A DNA stretch of 64,000 nucleotides from an uncultured Selenomonadaceae bacterium (GCA_902778455.1 CACYXR010000001.1:124001-188000); one strand, 5' to 3'; counted from the stretch's first letter, positions 55,326 to 63,051 are shown. The notes: a model not told the origin generated them from the sequence alone. Numbers and translations: made by a program.

Positions 55326-57248
55326 CTAGCGTCCCGTCACTCTGTCCACAGGCAGCGCCAGATATTCGCCGCCGATATGAAGCATCAGATTCTCTTGCAC
55401 AAGATAGGCCAGCGCGTCTTCGATCTCTGCCGTCGTGAAATTATCCACAAGCTTTTCCACAAGGGCGTCTTCGCGTATCGCGTTCCGGGCGACGCGGATC
55501 AGTTCCGCTGCCGCGCCCGTCAGATGGCACAGCGGTTGACGGGCAATCAGCCGCGTGTCAAGGATCTTGATTTCCGTGCCTTTATCCTTCATCAGCAGCA
55601 GCTGCGGCTCGTCGTGCCACCTTTCGGTCAGTTCGTAGAGCCGTTCATAGGCGGGCCCCATCTGCCGGTAATCGTAGTAGCGGGCCAGTTCCGCTTCGTC
55701 CGTCGGCGCGAAAAGGTGCGCCGTCCGCCAAATGAAGTCCCCGTTCGGGAACACGAAATCATAGCCCTTGTCCGGCGCGAGTTCGGGCACGCCCTCACTC
55801 TTACTGTCCATATAGGCGTTGTAGCGCAGATACATGACGTGGGCGACGGTGTTCGGCGGCTCCAGGTGCATGATTTTCGGCAGAACGTCGTTCATTTCCG
55901 CCGTTTGTTCCTCTGTCTCCTCCGGCGTACCCACGAGGATATACCAGAGCAGCCGTATATCGTGGGCGCTGCAGTGCTTCATCATCTGCACCTGCCGGAT
56001 CGCCGATACGCCTTTTCCCATCAGCTTCAGGATTCCGTCGGAAAAGCTCTCGATGCCCGCCTGCACCCAGAAGAAGCCCGCCTCCGCCAGCCGCGCCAGA
56101 TCCGCCTCGGAGGCCGAGGATTTGATCTCGGTGAAGAGCCGAAGCCGGTTTTTTGCATACGCCGTCCGCTTCATCAGTTCATCGGGCAGTTCCTTTTGAT
56201 GGGCGAGGCTCAAGATGTTATCGGTGAAATAGCATTGGGCGCCCGGATAGGCCGCCGCCAAATCCGCCAGCTCGTCGGCGAAACGCGCGGCGGATTTTTC
56301 CCGGTAGACGTGGGCCGCGCTGCCGTTCAGCCCGCAGAAGCGGCAGGGACGTTTCGCCGCCCACCAGCAGCCCCGGGAACCTTCCGCCGTAACGATGAAT
56401 TGCCCCGCATGCATCGGCAGCAGCGCGTCCCGTTCTCGGAAGTAGTCGCTGAAATCCGGGAAAGGCAGGGCGTCGAGATTGACGGTAATTTTTGCCGGCG
56501 GCGCTTTTTTCTTCGTGCGGGAGACGACGCCGGGGGGAAGCTCTTCGTCGGGAATAATCCCTTCCCGTAAAAGCCGTTCGCAGATCGGCGCGAGGATTTC
56601 GTCCGCCTCGCCGGTGAAAACGTAGTCGAAGGCCTCGATATGTCCGCAAAGGGCGGCTCCGGCGTCGCCCTCGCAGTTCGCGCCGCCCGCGAGAATCAGC
56701 GGCGCGTCTTTTGTCCTTTTCAGCCGCCGCGCCAGCGCGATCATCGCGTTGTGCTGCTGGAACATCGAGAGGAACGCGACGATTTTCGCGCCGCTGGCTT
56801 TGACGCGGGCGACGGCCTCGTCGAGATACGCCTCCGCCATATCGTGGGCTTCCCGGAACAGCGCGAGGGTTTCCAGGGTGTCACGCCGCTGCTCCCCCGC
56901 GAAGACCTTGCCCGGCAGGTGCGTTTCCGTCATCCATCGGATATACTCGTCAAAGGAGCGAAGCGTCTTTCCGTGCGCCGCTTCGGCGAAAATCGTTTCG
57001 CAGGCGAAATAGTCGTGGCCGTAGCCGATCGTGCAGACCTGCAGGATGCGCCGGTACTTCTCCAGACCGATGCGGTTCGCGAAATAAAGGTACTCGTGCT
57101 GCACGCGGCCCGTGATTCCCTCTTCGCGGAGGATCGACTTGAAAAGGGAGAACGTCAGGCACGGCATATATTCGTCGCAGAAAGGCATGGAGACGAGCAG
57201 CATATCCACGGGCGACAGTTTTTCGCCGCTTTTCCCGTTTTCCGTCAT
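55326..57248 (-). CDS. RiPP-maturation radical SAM enzyme (B12-type, CX7CX2C)
   Basis: A 640-aa protein of the family called RiPP maturation radical SAM protein 1. An N-terminal cobalamin-binding-like domain (DMLLVSMPFCDEYMPCLTF, LILAGGANCEGDAG, YVFTGEADEILAPI) is followed by the radical SAM motif GCWWAAKRPCRFCGLNG (C294, C302, C305), the atypical spacing of this family. FWVQAGIESFSDGILKLMGK follows. Relatives act on Nif11-leader precursors, some as C-methyltransferases. It sits 49 bp downstream of a precursor gene. AGGAG lies before ATG 57248. Confidence 0.88.
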   Translation of the reverse strand: MTENGKSGEKLSPVDMLLVSMPFCDEYMPCLTFSLFKSILREEGITGRVQHEYLYFANRIGLEKYRRILQVCTIGYGHDYFACETIFAEAAHGKTLRSFDEYIRWMTETHLPGKVFAGEQRRDTLETLALFREAHDMAEAYLDEAVARVKASGAKIVAFLSMFQQHNAMIALARRLKRTKDAPLILAGGANCEGDAGAALCGHIEAFDYVFTGEADEILAPICERLLREGIIPDEELPPGVVSRTKKKAPPAKITVNLDALPFPDFSDYFRERDALLPMHAGQFIVTAEGSRGCWWAAKRPCRFCGLNGSAAHVYREKSAARFADELADLAAAYPGAQCYFTDNILSLAHQKELPDELMKRTAYAKNRLRLFTEIKSSASEADLARLAEAGFFWVQAGIESFSDGILKLMGKGVSAIRQVQMMKHCSAHDIRLLWYILVGTPEETEEQTAEMNDVLPKIMHLEPPNTVAHVMYLRYNAYMDSKSEGVPELAPDKGYDFVFPNGDFIWRTAHLFAPTDEAELARYYDYRQMGPAYERLYELTERWHDEPQLLLMKDKGTEIKILDTRLIARQPLCHLTGAAAELIRVARNAIREDALVEKLVDNFTTAEIEDALAYLVQENLMLHIGGEYLALPVDRVTGR

Positions 57249-57297
57249 ACCGCTCGTCTCCTTTTGTCATTCCGTCGATAATTTGTGGCGTAAGTTT

Positions 57298-57558
57298 TTA
57301 GCAGTCCTTCAGCGTGCCGCATTTGAAAGCGCAGCCATCCACCATGTAGCAGGTGTTGAAGCCGCCCGCCACTGCCTTCATCGCCTCGTCGTCCAGCTGG
57401 AAGTCGTCGATCTCGGCCATGTACGCCTCAGCCTCTTCCCGCGTCATCTCGTAGTCCCGGCTCTTCGCCAGCGCGAGAAGCTCGTCGGCGTCCTTGCACT
57501 TCAGCGCCTGCTGCACCATTTCCTTCGTCAGTTCTTCCCGTTTCAGCTGCTTTGCCAT
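57298..57558 (-). CDS. Nif11-type RiPP precursor with four-Cys core
   Basis: An 86-aa precursor. Residues 1-66 are a Nif11-like leader (LTKEMVQQALKCKDADELLA, later QLDDEAMKAVAGG) ending in the double-Gly cleavage site at 65-66. The core is FNTCYMVDGCAFKCGTLKDC with four cysteines. The ribosome site AAGGAGGTGAT is near perfect, which fits high expression. It lies between the two radical SAM genes. The core shares the CY-x-x-x-x-C pattern with the other precursors. Confidence 0.9.
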   Translation of the reverse strand: MAKQLKREELTKEMVQQALKCKDADELLALAKSRDYEMTREEAEAYMAEIDDFQLDDEAMKAVAGGFNTCYMVDGCAFKCGTLKDC

Positions 57559-57572
57559 CGGATATCACCTCC

Positions 57573-59240
57573 TTATCCTTGCTTTTCCTCTTCCTTCTCT
57601 TCCGAGAAGAAAATTCCCGCTTCTTTGATGATATCGAACATTTCCTTCTGGCTCGTGGACGTCATCAGCGTCTCGCGCTCCTTTTCCGTGAGCCGGGAGA
57701 CCGGCCCCGCCAGCGAGACGGAAAACTCCGACGCGCAGGATGCGCTAGTGCGGGCGCAGGAGCGTGATGCGACGTTTGCGTCCGCCTTTGTCTCTTCCCA
57801 CTTCTTCCCGACGACGCGGGGGGCGACGAAGGCGAAAATCTCCTTCGACTCGCCGCAGTTCTCGCGGAAGTAGCTGCCGTGGTTTCGATGCGCCTCCGGT
57901 GCGCAGCCGCCTCGGCAGATGAAGATGTACGGACAGGTCTGGCAGGGCTTCATCAGGTCCGCGGTGCGGGTGCGCCATTTCGCTTTCGAGAAGTTGAAGA
58001 AGAAGCGGCCCGCTTCCTCATCGGTGAAGCCCACGGCTTCCTCTTCCATCGCAACGAGGTCCCAGCAGGAATAGAGGAGCCCGTCGGGGGCGATGCAGAG
58101 CATTCCCTGCTCCGCGCCGCAGAAGGACGGCGCGAAGCTCGGATAGTCCTCCTGCTTCATGGCGGCGGTAAGGCCCTGCATGGGCATCGAATACTGGCTC
58201 TGCTTCCTGATGGCCTCCAGCGGCGGAATGCCCGCCGCAAGGATCGCGTCCATCACCTGCCGCTCCGTCACCTTCGTCGGCGAGTCGGCGGGCTCCGAAA
58301 CCGCCTTGAAGTAATAGGAGAACAAGCCTTTGCGCTTCGGTTTCGGCTTTCCGGCCTTCTTCGCCTCCTGCGCTTCCTTATACGCTTTTTCCCGTTCTTC
58401 CGGCGTGGCTTCCCGAAGTCCCCGGGCCGCTATATCGTCGATCAGCGCCTTGACGCCGCCGATATTATCCCCGTTCGTGTTCACCCGCAGGCTGATGTCG
58501 ACGCCGTGGTCGAGGGCAAGCTTCACGTTCTGCAGGATCTTGTCGTAGGTCGGCACGCCGTCGCGGTGCAGACGGCGGCAATCGTTGAGCGCGCCCACGC
58601 CGTCCACCGTGACCTGCAGCTGGGAGACCTCAAACTCTTCCAACAGGTCGATATAGGCGTCGAGGTCGTAGCCGTTGGTGATGCCGGAAAGGTCGAGGCC
58701 CATCGCTTTCGCGTGCTCGCAGATATTCCTGACCGTGTCTTTGTTTTCCTTCAAAAGCGGCTCGCCGCCGTAGAGCGAGACGTTGCCGATCTTATGGCCT
58801 TTGTCCCTCTGCTTTTGGAGCGCGGCGAAAACCGCCTCCACCATTTCCGGCTTCATCTCATGGCCGAGCCACTCCTGGCCGCGGGTCAGCCGATGCCGCT
58901 CGAAGCAGTACGGGCAGCGGAAGTTGCAGTTGTAAGTAGGCAGGATGACCGGTCCGGTGCCCGCGTGGCCCACCAGCTTGTTCCAGACGCGGCCGAGAAG
59001 TTTTGCGTCGGCCAGCTCGCCCTCCTCGTCCTTCCGCGTGATATGGCCGCGCACCATCAGCCGCTCCCGCAGCGCGAAGGGCAGCTTCACCAATTCGCCT
59101 TCGCGAAAGATTGCCGCCACCGATTCGTCCACTACGTCTATCGCGCCATAGAGGCCGTTGACGAGCAGCGCCTTTCCGGGGATTTCCTTGTCGTCTGTGC
59201 CGATCAGCGGCAGGATGATTTCGTAAGTACTGACTCTCAC
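57573..59240 (-). CDS. SPASM-domain radical SAM peptide maturase
   Basis: A 555-aa peptide-modifying radical SAM enzyme. The cluster motif is NCNFRCPYCFE (C105, C109, C112), then VSLYGGEPLLKEN. SPASM cysteines appear in SFCGAEQGMLC, LYSCWDLV, CQTCPYIFICRGGC and ENC. A charged insert (EATPEEREKAYKEAQEAKKA) and a Ser/Cys-rich tail are unusual. GTG 59240 is chosen because GGAGG lies 7 nt upstream. SPASM maturases often make thioether crosslinks on Cys-containing cores; that reaction is inferred here. Confidence 0.85.
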   Translation of the reverse strand: MRVSTYEIILPLIGTDDKEIPGKALLVNGLYGAIDVVDESVAAIFREGELVKLPFALRERLMVRGHITRKDEEGELADAKLLGRVWNKLVGHAGTGPVILPTYNCNFRCPYCFERHRLTRGQEWLGHEMKPEMVEAVFAALQKQRDKGHKIGNVSLYGGEPLLKENKDTVRNICEHAKAMGLDLSGITNGYDLDAYIDLLEEFEVSQLQVTVDGVGALNDCRRLHRDGVPTYDKILQNVKLALDHGVDISLRVNTNGDNIGGVKALIDDIAARGLREATPEEREKAYKEAQEAKKAGKPKPKRKGLFSYYFKAVSEPADSPTKVTERQVMDAILAAGIPPLEAIRKQSQYSMPMQGLTAAMKQEDYPSFAPSFCGAEQGMLCIAPDGLLYSCWDLVAMEEEAVGFTDEEAGRFFFNFSKAKWRTRTADLMKPCQTCPYIFICRGGCAPEAHRNHGSYFRENCGESKEIFAFVAPRVVGKKWEETKADANVASRSCARTSASCASEFSVSLAGPVSRLTEKERETLMTSTSQKEMFDIIKEAGIFFSEEKEEEKQG

Positions 59241-59267
59241 CGTCGTTCCTCCGTAACTCAAAATTGG

Positions 59268-59333
59268 CTATTTCAGCGTCTCGTCGTCGAGCTCCACATC
59301 GGCGAACTCCGCGATATACGCTCCGCCTCGTCC
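59268..59333 (-). pseudogene. Remnant of a Nif11-type leader
   Basis: Read on the minus strand with one base restored, this gives KDEAEAYIAEFADVELDDET, then LK and TAG. This matches the second half of the precursor leaders without the GG site or a core. It follows directly on the broken precursor at 59334-59560, its first codon overlapping that stop, which suggests unequal recombination between tandem precursor genes. Confidence 0.65.
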
Positions 59334-59560
59334 TTATTTCCAGTCGTCGCCGATGTAACCGCAGTTATGCCGCATATAGCATTCGAAAATGCCGCCCGCC
59401 GCATTCTCCAGCATCGCGTTGTCCAGCTCGAAGTCCGCCAGCTCGGCGAGGTACGCCTCGGCTTCTGCCTTCGTCATCTAGTAGCCCTCGGCCTCCGCCA
59501 GATTCAAGAGGTCATCGGCGGTCTTGCACTTCAGCGCCTTTTGCACCATTTCCTTGCCAT
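59334..59560 (-). pseudogene. Nif11-type precursor broken by a frameshift and an amber codon
   Basis: A good ribosome site (GGAGG) and ATG 59560 lead into a leader that has lost its first ~10 residues by a small deletion and frameshift. The leader then continues GKEMVQKALKCKTADDLLNL, is stopped by TAG at 59480-59478 (between Tyr and Met of GY-MTKAEAEAY), and resumes to AAGG. The core is IFECYMRHNCGYIGDDWK. Core and leader second half are otherwise well kept, so decay is recent. The Met right after the TAG has no ribosome site of its own. Confidence 0.75.
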
Positions 59561-59610
59561 TTTGGTGTCCTCCATTTATGCTTTATTGCACAATCTTTAT
59601 CCTCCCGTTG

Positions 59611-59844
59611 TCACATGGGGCCGTCCAGGGGGCATTCCGTGTAGCAACTGCCGCCAGCCACATTGGAAAGCGCCGCGTCGTCCAGCTCAAAGTCGTGTAT
59701 CTCCGCCATGTACGCTTCCGCCTCGTCCTTCGTCATGTCGTAGCCCTCGGTCTTCGCCGTCGCCATCAGCTCCTCGGCGGTCTTGCACTGCATTGCTCTG
59801 GCAATCATTTCTTTCGTGAGTCCGTTCCTGTTGATCTTTTTCAT
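59611..59844 (-). CDS. Nif11-type RiPP precursor with short two-Cys core
   Basis: A 77-aa precursor. The leader (residues 1-65) is nearly the same as that of the Hint-fused precursor: MKKINRNGLTKEMIARAMQC, then FELDDAALSNVAGG. The core after GG is SCYTECPLDGPM. AAGGAGG precedes the ATG. A 54-bp upstream element is shared with the small peptide gene at 62980. It is probably a substrate of the two downstream radical SAM enzymes. Confidence 0.88.
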   Translation of the reverse strand: MKKINRNGLTKEMIARAMQCKTAEELMATAKTEGYDMTKDEAEAYMAEIHDFELDDAALSNVAGGSCYTECPLDGPM

Positions 59845-59885
59845 TTTGATAGCCTCCTTGGGTATATGTTTTGAATTGCCTCTAT

Positions 59886-59939
59886 CTATTAATATAACAA
59901 ATCAGTCGCGCCAAAATTGACACGCTCGAAAAATTTTTC
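59886..59939 (-). promoter_or_regulatory. Shared upstream element of the precursor gene
   Basis: On the plus strand this stretch reads ACAAATCAG, 11 nt, TTGAC, ACGC, then GAAAAATTTTTC. The same blocks in the same order and with the same first spacing occur at 63052-63103 upstream of the small peptide gene. In the direction of transcription the end near the gene contains a TATATT-like -10. It may be a promoter with an operator; no regulator gene is in view. Confidence 0.6.
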
Positions 59940-59969
59940 TTTCAGCGACCAGGAGCAAGGACGCCTTGC

Positions 59970-60674
59970 TCACGCCACAGTTTTCCCTTGCAGTCCCTCG
60001 CTCCGTTCCCCTTTCGTGAAATAGCCCTCGGCGGCGACGCCCGCCACAAAGATGACGTCCTCGTCCTCTTCCTCCCCGATCAGCACATCATAGACGGGCT
60101 CGAAGGTGCCGGTAGGCTTTACGCTCGTCACGGTCGCCGTCGCGCCGCCCCGTTTCAACACCGTTTTTCCGAGGGCCTCTTTCACGGCGCAGTTCTTCTC
60201 GTGCCCAAAGTAGAGCGTCTGGCTTTCCGTCGTGCGCCAAACGGTTCCGTCGGAGAAGGCGACCTCGAAAATCTCCTCCGCCTGCGGCGTCATCACCTCC
60301 GTGACTGTGCCGACGATCTCATTTCCTTCCGCGTCCAGCGTAATCACTTTGTCGCCGACCTGCAAATCCTTGATGAGCTTTATGCCGCCCGGCACAGCCA
60401 CCTCGGAATCGCCCGTGAAGCAATGGGGGTGGGCAGGATTACATTCGTTGCCGTCGCACGTCATATTGGTATAGCAGGATCCCCCTGCCGCGCGCTCAAG
60501 CACTTCCTCCTCCAGCTCGAAGTCCGCCAGTTCCGCGATATACGCCTCCGCCTCGTCCCTCGTCATCTCGTAGCCCTCGGTTTCCGCCAGCTCCAAGAGT
60601 TTGTCGGCGGTCTTGCACTGCATTGCCTTCTCGATCATTTCCTTCGTGAGTCCGTTCTTGTTGATTTTTGTCAT
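59970..60674 (-). CDS. RiPP precursor with leader, core and C-terminal Hint domain
   Basis: A 234-aa fusion. Residues 1-65 are a Nif11-type leader ending RAAGG. Residues 66-84 are a core-like segment (SCYTNMTCDGNECNPAHPH) close to the neighbouring precursor core SCYTECPLDG. From Cys85 a Hint domain begins: CFTGDSEVAVPG, IKDLQVGDKVITLD, DGTVWRTTESQTLYF and VYDVLIGEEE. The block B position expected to be His is Gln (TESQ), and no terminal His-Asn is seen. Cys85 could form a thioester at the core C-terminus. The gene starts 21 bp after the phytase stop with AAAGGCGG upstream. Confidence 0.85.
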   Translation of the reverse strand: MTKINKNGLTKEMIEKAMQCKTADKLLELAETEGYEMTRDEAEAYIAELADFELEEEVLERAAGGSCYTNMTCDGNECNPAHPHCFTGDSEVAVPGGIKLIKDLQVGDKVITLDAEGNEIVGTVTEVMTPQAEEIFEVAFSDGTVWRTTESQTLYFGHEKNCAVKEALGKTVLKRGGATATVTSVKPTGTFEPVYDVLIGEEEDEDVIFVAGVAAEGYFTKGERSEGLQGKTVA

Positions 60675-60695
60675 TTTGAAAACCGCCTTTCTGAT

Positions 60696-61625
60696 TTATG
60701 CCGCTTCGGCTTCTTCTATCCATTCGCCCCATCGGAGCGTCGTTTCTCCCGCGTGCCTTGCCCGGACATATTCCGAAAATAGTTTCAACGTCTCCAGCCG
60801 CTGGACAATCCGCTCATTTTTCCACTCCTCGTCTTTCATGGCCGTTAGATCGGCGCCGCCGATCAGGTGCTGGCGCTCGATGATAGTCTCCGCGGGAATT
60901 CCCGGGTTGCGGATCATATCGTACATCGCCATGAACGTCGTCGTACGTCCGTGTCCGGCACGGCAGTGGAAATGGAGCCAGGCATCCCTGGGAAGCGAAT
61001 CGACAAAATCGAGAAACGCTTCGATCGTCTCCGTATCCGGCTGGGTCCTGTCCGTCACATAAAACCGCACATACCGGAACCCGATAGCTTCGACGACTTC
61101 TTTTTCCGTCTGCACATTCTGCGGGGCGAAGGTGACGGCTTCGACGCGGCCTTTGTCGGTCTTGCCCTTCGGCACAAAGGTCGTCGTAACCCCTGCGAGC
61201 TCGGCAAGACGTTCTTCCTCGTCCAGCGCGACTTCCTCCGGGGTCTTCCCTTCGTTGGCCAGATTGTTCTTCTTGTGCCAGCTCACGGGCAGCCCGTCCG
61301 CAAAACCGTGGGACTCCTGCCGCAGGTCCACATCGTAGATGGGCGCGCCGGGGGCGGCCGCCGCGGAAAGCTTTGTATACAGCGAGGCGAAGCCGGCGGC
61401 TGTGCACTGGGCGCTGCCCGATATGCGGAGATTGTCCAGTCCTTCGCGGGTGGGCGGCTCATCCTCCGGCGCCACGTGCCAGTCGTCGGAAGCCATGCGG
61501 AAATTGCGCGGCTCCGCAAGCTCCGGGTCTTCATCGAGCCGCCATTTCGCTTCCGAAACCGAAGCGGCAGTCAGCAGCAAAAGAGAAATCAAGAGGATCG
61601 TGGTCTTTTTCAGCAGGTTGCGCAT
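60696..61625 (-). CDS. Secreted cysteine phytase (PTP-like inositol polyphosphatase)
   Basis: A 309-aa exported enzyme: signal peptide LLKKTTILLISLLLLTAASV, then a protein-tyrosine-phosphatase-like fold. The P-loop is HFHCRAGHGRTT with nucleophile Cys221 and Arg227, and the general-acid loop is YVTDRTQPD (D192). This matches the Selenomonas/Mitsuokella PhyA group, which dephosphorylates inositol hexakisphosphate. The ATG is preceded by AGGAAAGGATC. It lies between a phosphoesterase gene and the leader-Hint precursor and may be co-transcribed with the latter. Confidence 0.88.
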   Translation of the reverse strand: MRNLLKKTTILLISLLLLTAASVSEAKWRLDEDPELAEPRNFRMASDDWHVAPEDEPPTREGLDNLRISGSAQCTAAGFASLYTKLSAAAAPGAPIYDVDLRQESHGFADGLPVSWHKKNNLANEGKTPEEVALDEEERLAELAGVTTTFVPKGKTDKGRVEAVTFAPQNVQTEKEVVEAIGFRYVRFYVTDRTQPDTETIEAFLDFVDSLPRDAWLHFHCRAGHGRTTTFMAMYDMIRNPGIPAETIIERQHLIGGADLTAMKDEEWKNERIVQRLETLKLFSEYVRARHAGETTLRWGEWIEEAEAA

Positions 61626-61649
61626 ATTTTTGATCCTTTCCTATAAGAA

Positions 61650-62648
61650 TTATGCACCGACAAACGGAAACGTGCGGTCAAGTCCGGAGAGCCAACAATC
61701 TTCGTTATGGTCGTAAGTGCGGACGACTGCGCGGTCTTTGTAAAGGAAGAGCGAGTTGGTGTAAATATGGCAAACGTCTATGGTGGGGTTGTGGATGTTC
61801 ACCAAATTCCTGTGCACGCGGTTCACGCTGTCATCGGCGAAGCTGTCGTTCGTAGGCGGCGTGTGCGTATGGCCGGAAATCCAGAGGCTGCCCGGCGGGA
61901 CGTCGGCAAGGATTTCCGCCAAGGGCTCGGAGGGCTGGGCCGTGAAATCCGGGGTATTGATCTTTTTCCCGTAGGTGCGCAGCGTTCCCATCAGCGGCGC
62001 GTGACAAAAGAAAAACATAGGACCTGTTTTGTGGGCGGCAATCTCGCTCTTCAGCCAGTCGAGCTGTTCCGGCGAAAGCTCCACATAAGTGCCGAAGCCA
62101 TCCGGCGCGAGATAGAGCAAACGGCAATCCCCCACAGAGCGGGCATAGTAGAGGCCGGGCTGCTTATACCGCTTTTGGAAAGCGGCCAATTTGGCTTTTT
62201 TCTCCTCCGGGGCGGCCGGCACTGTCTTCTCTTTTCCCTTGCTGCTTATCCTTGGCTCATCCTTGTATGCGTAGTCATGGTTGCCGGCCACGGCATAGTA
62301 TGGGAACTTCAGGCTTCCCAGATATTCGTCCGCCGCTTGATATTCCGACTCGATGCCGTATCGGGCGGCGAGGTCGCCCAGGAGCGCGGCCTCGTCCACA
62401 TCGCCCCAGGCGTTCACAGTTTTCAGCAGCCGCTGCTTCTTTTGCCAAACATCCGCTTGCTCCGCCTGCCCGGGGAACTTCTTTGACCGCACGGGCAAAT
62501 GCAGATCGCTGACCAGCAGGATATGATAATAGCCGCGACGGTCGGCTTCTTTCGGAGCCTCTTGCGCGGATTCTTTCGCGGGCATGCAGCCGACGGCAAA
62601 CCAGCCGACCATCGCGGCCATGGATTTCAGGAAATCTCTGCGCTTCAT
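61650..62648 (-). CDS. Tat-exported calcineurin-like phosphoesterase (probable lipoprotein)
   Basis: A 332-aa metallophosphoesterase. The N-terminus KRRDFLKSMAAMVGWFAVGC is a twin-arginine signal with a lipobox at Cys21. Catalytic motifs are in order: DLH (48-50), GDL (91-93), GNHD (122-125), FFCHAPL and WISGHTHTPP. It hydrolyses a phosphate ester outside the membrane. With the adjacent phytase it may form a phosphate- or inositol-scavenging pair, which is inferred. Confidence 0.85.
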   Translation of the reverse strand: MKRRDFLKSMAAMVGWFAVGCMPAKESAQEAPKEADRRGYYHILLVSDLHLPVRSKKFPGQAEQADVWQKKQRLLKTVNAWGDVDEAALLGDLAARYGIESEYQAADEYLGSLKFPYYAVAGNHDYAYKDEPRISSKGKEKTVPAAPEEKKAKLAAFQKRYKQPGLYYARSVGDCRLLYLAPDGFGTYVELSPEQLDWLKSEIAAHKTGPMFFFCHAPLMGTLRTYGKKINTPDFTAQPSEPLAEILADVPPGSLWISGHTHTPPTNDSFADDSVNRVHRNLVNIHNPTIDVCHIYTNSLFLYKDRAVVRTYDHNEDCWLSGLDRTFPFVGA

Positions 62649-62664
62649 AATGAATTCAAATCCT

Positions 62665-62763
62665 TTACGGCGCCCGGGCCAGCAACACGTCGTCCCCGGC
62701 TTTTTTCAGCAGGAAGCCGGGGACGCGCCCGCAATGCCCGCGCCGACGATCAGCGTTTTGCAC
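62665..62763 (-). pseudogene. Fragment of an FAD/NAD-binding oxidoreductase
   Basis: On the minus strand KTLIVGAGIAGAS is followed, after a one-base shift, by GFLLKKAGDDVLLAR and a stop. This is the dinucleotide-binding start of an oxidoreductase (GxGxxG with the following helix and strand) and nothing more of the gene remains. It fills most of the 155-bp gap between the phosphoesterase and the small peptide gene. Confidence 0.55.
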
Positions 62764-62803
62764 CGATATTACCCTGTTTTCGACGCGGCAAACAAAAACT
62801 CCT

Positions 62804-62980
62804 TCACGGCCTTGAAAACTTTCCGAAATAATCCGTTCCCCCGCGGGCCGCGGCCACTTCTTCCAATTCGTCCTCCGACAATTCGCGCTCCGCCAGCTTT
62901 ACCTGAATCTTTTGCCAAAGCCGCACTTCCAAGCTCGGATCGTCTGCGGCGAAATCCGCGCGCCGGAACAATTCATCCAT
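62804..62980 (-). CDS. Small GG-containing peptide, possible RiPP-type precursor
   Basis: A 58-aa product from ATG 62980, chosen for the near-perfect AGGAGGTG 6 nt upstream; an upstream ATG at 63025 also has AGGGAG. The sequence is acidic and helical (DPSLEVRLWQKIQVKLAERE), then LSEDELEEVAAARGG, like the end of a double-Gly leader, then TDYFGKFSRP. It shares a conserved upstream element with the precursor gene at 59844. No Cys is present. It could instead be a small regulatory protein. Confidence 0.6.
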   Translation of the reverse strand: MDELFRRADFAADDPSLEVRLWQKIQVKLAERELSEDELEEVAAARGGTDYFGKFSRP

Positions 62981-63051
62981 CCCGCGCACCTCCTCCGATT
63001 CCCGTTCTCTGTTTTTCCAAATCATTTCGCATTCTCCCTTCTCTTTCTACT

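Noticed and set aside
57879-59819. Plus-strand open frame of 646 codons opposite the SPASM radical SAM gene
   Set aside because: Antisense shadow of a GC-rich gene; no ribosome site, and the translation is Arg/Ala/Leu-rich with no family features.
59953-59971. Hairpin GAGCAAGG-ACG-CCTTGCTC at the end of the leader-Hint gene as a terminator
   Set aside because: It overlaps the stop codon and no T-run follows in the direction of transcription; at most a weak attenuator.
60755-61625. Reading the phytase-like protein as an ordinary tyrosine phosphatase
   Set aside because: The signal peptide, the HCRAGHGRTT loop and the TDRTQP acid loop fit the secreted cysteine phytase group better.
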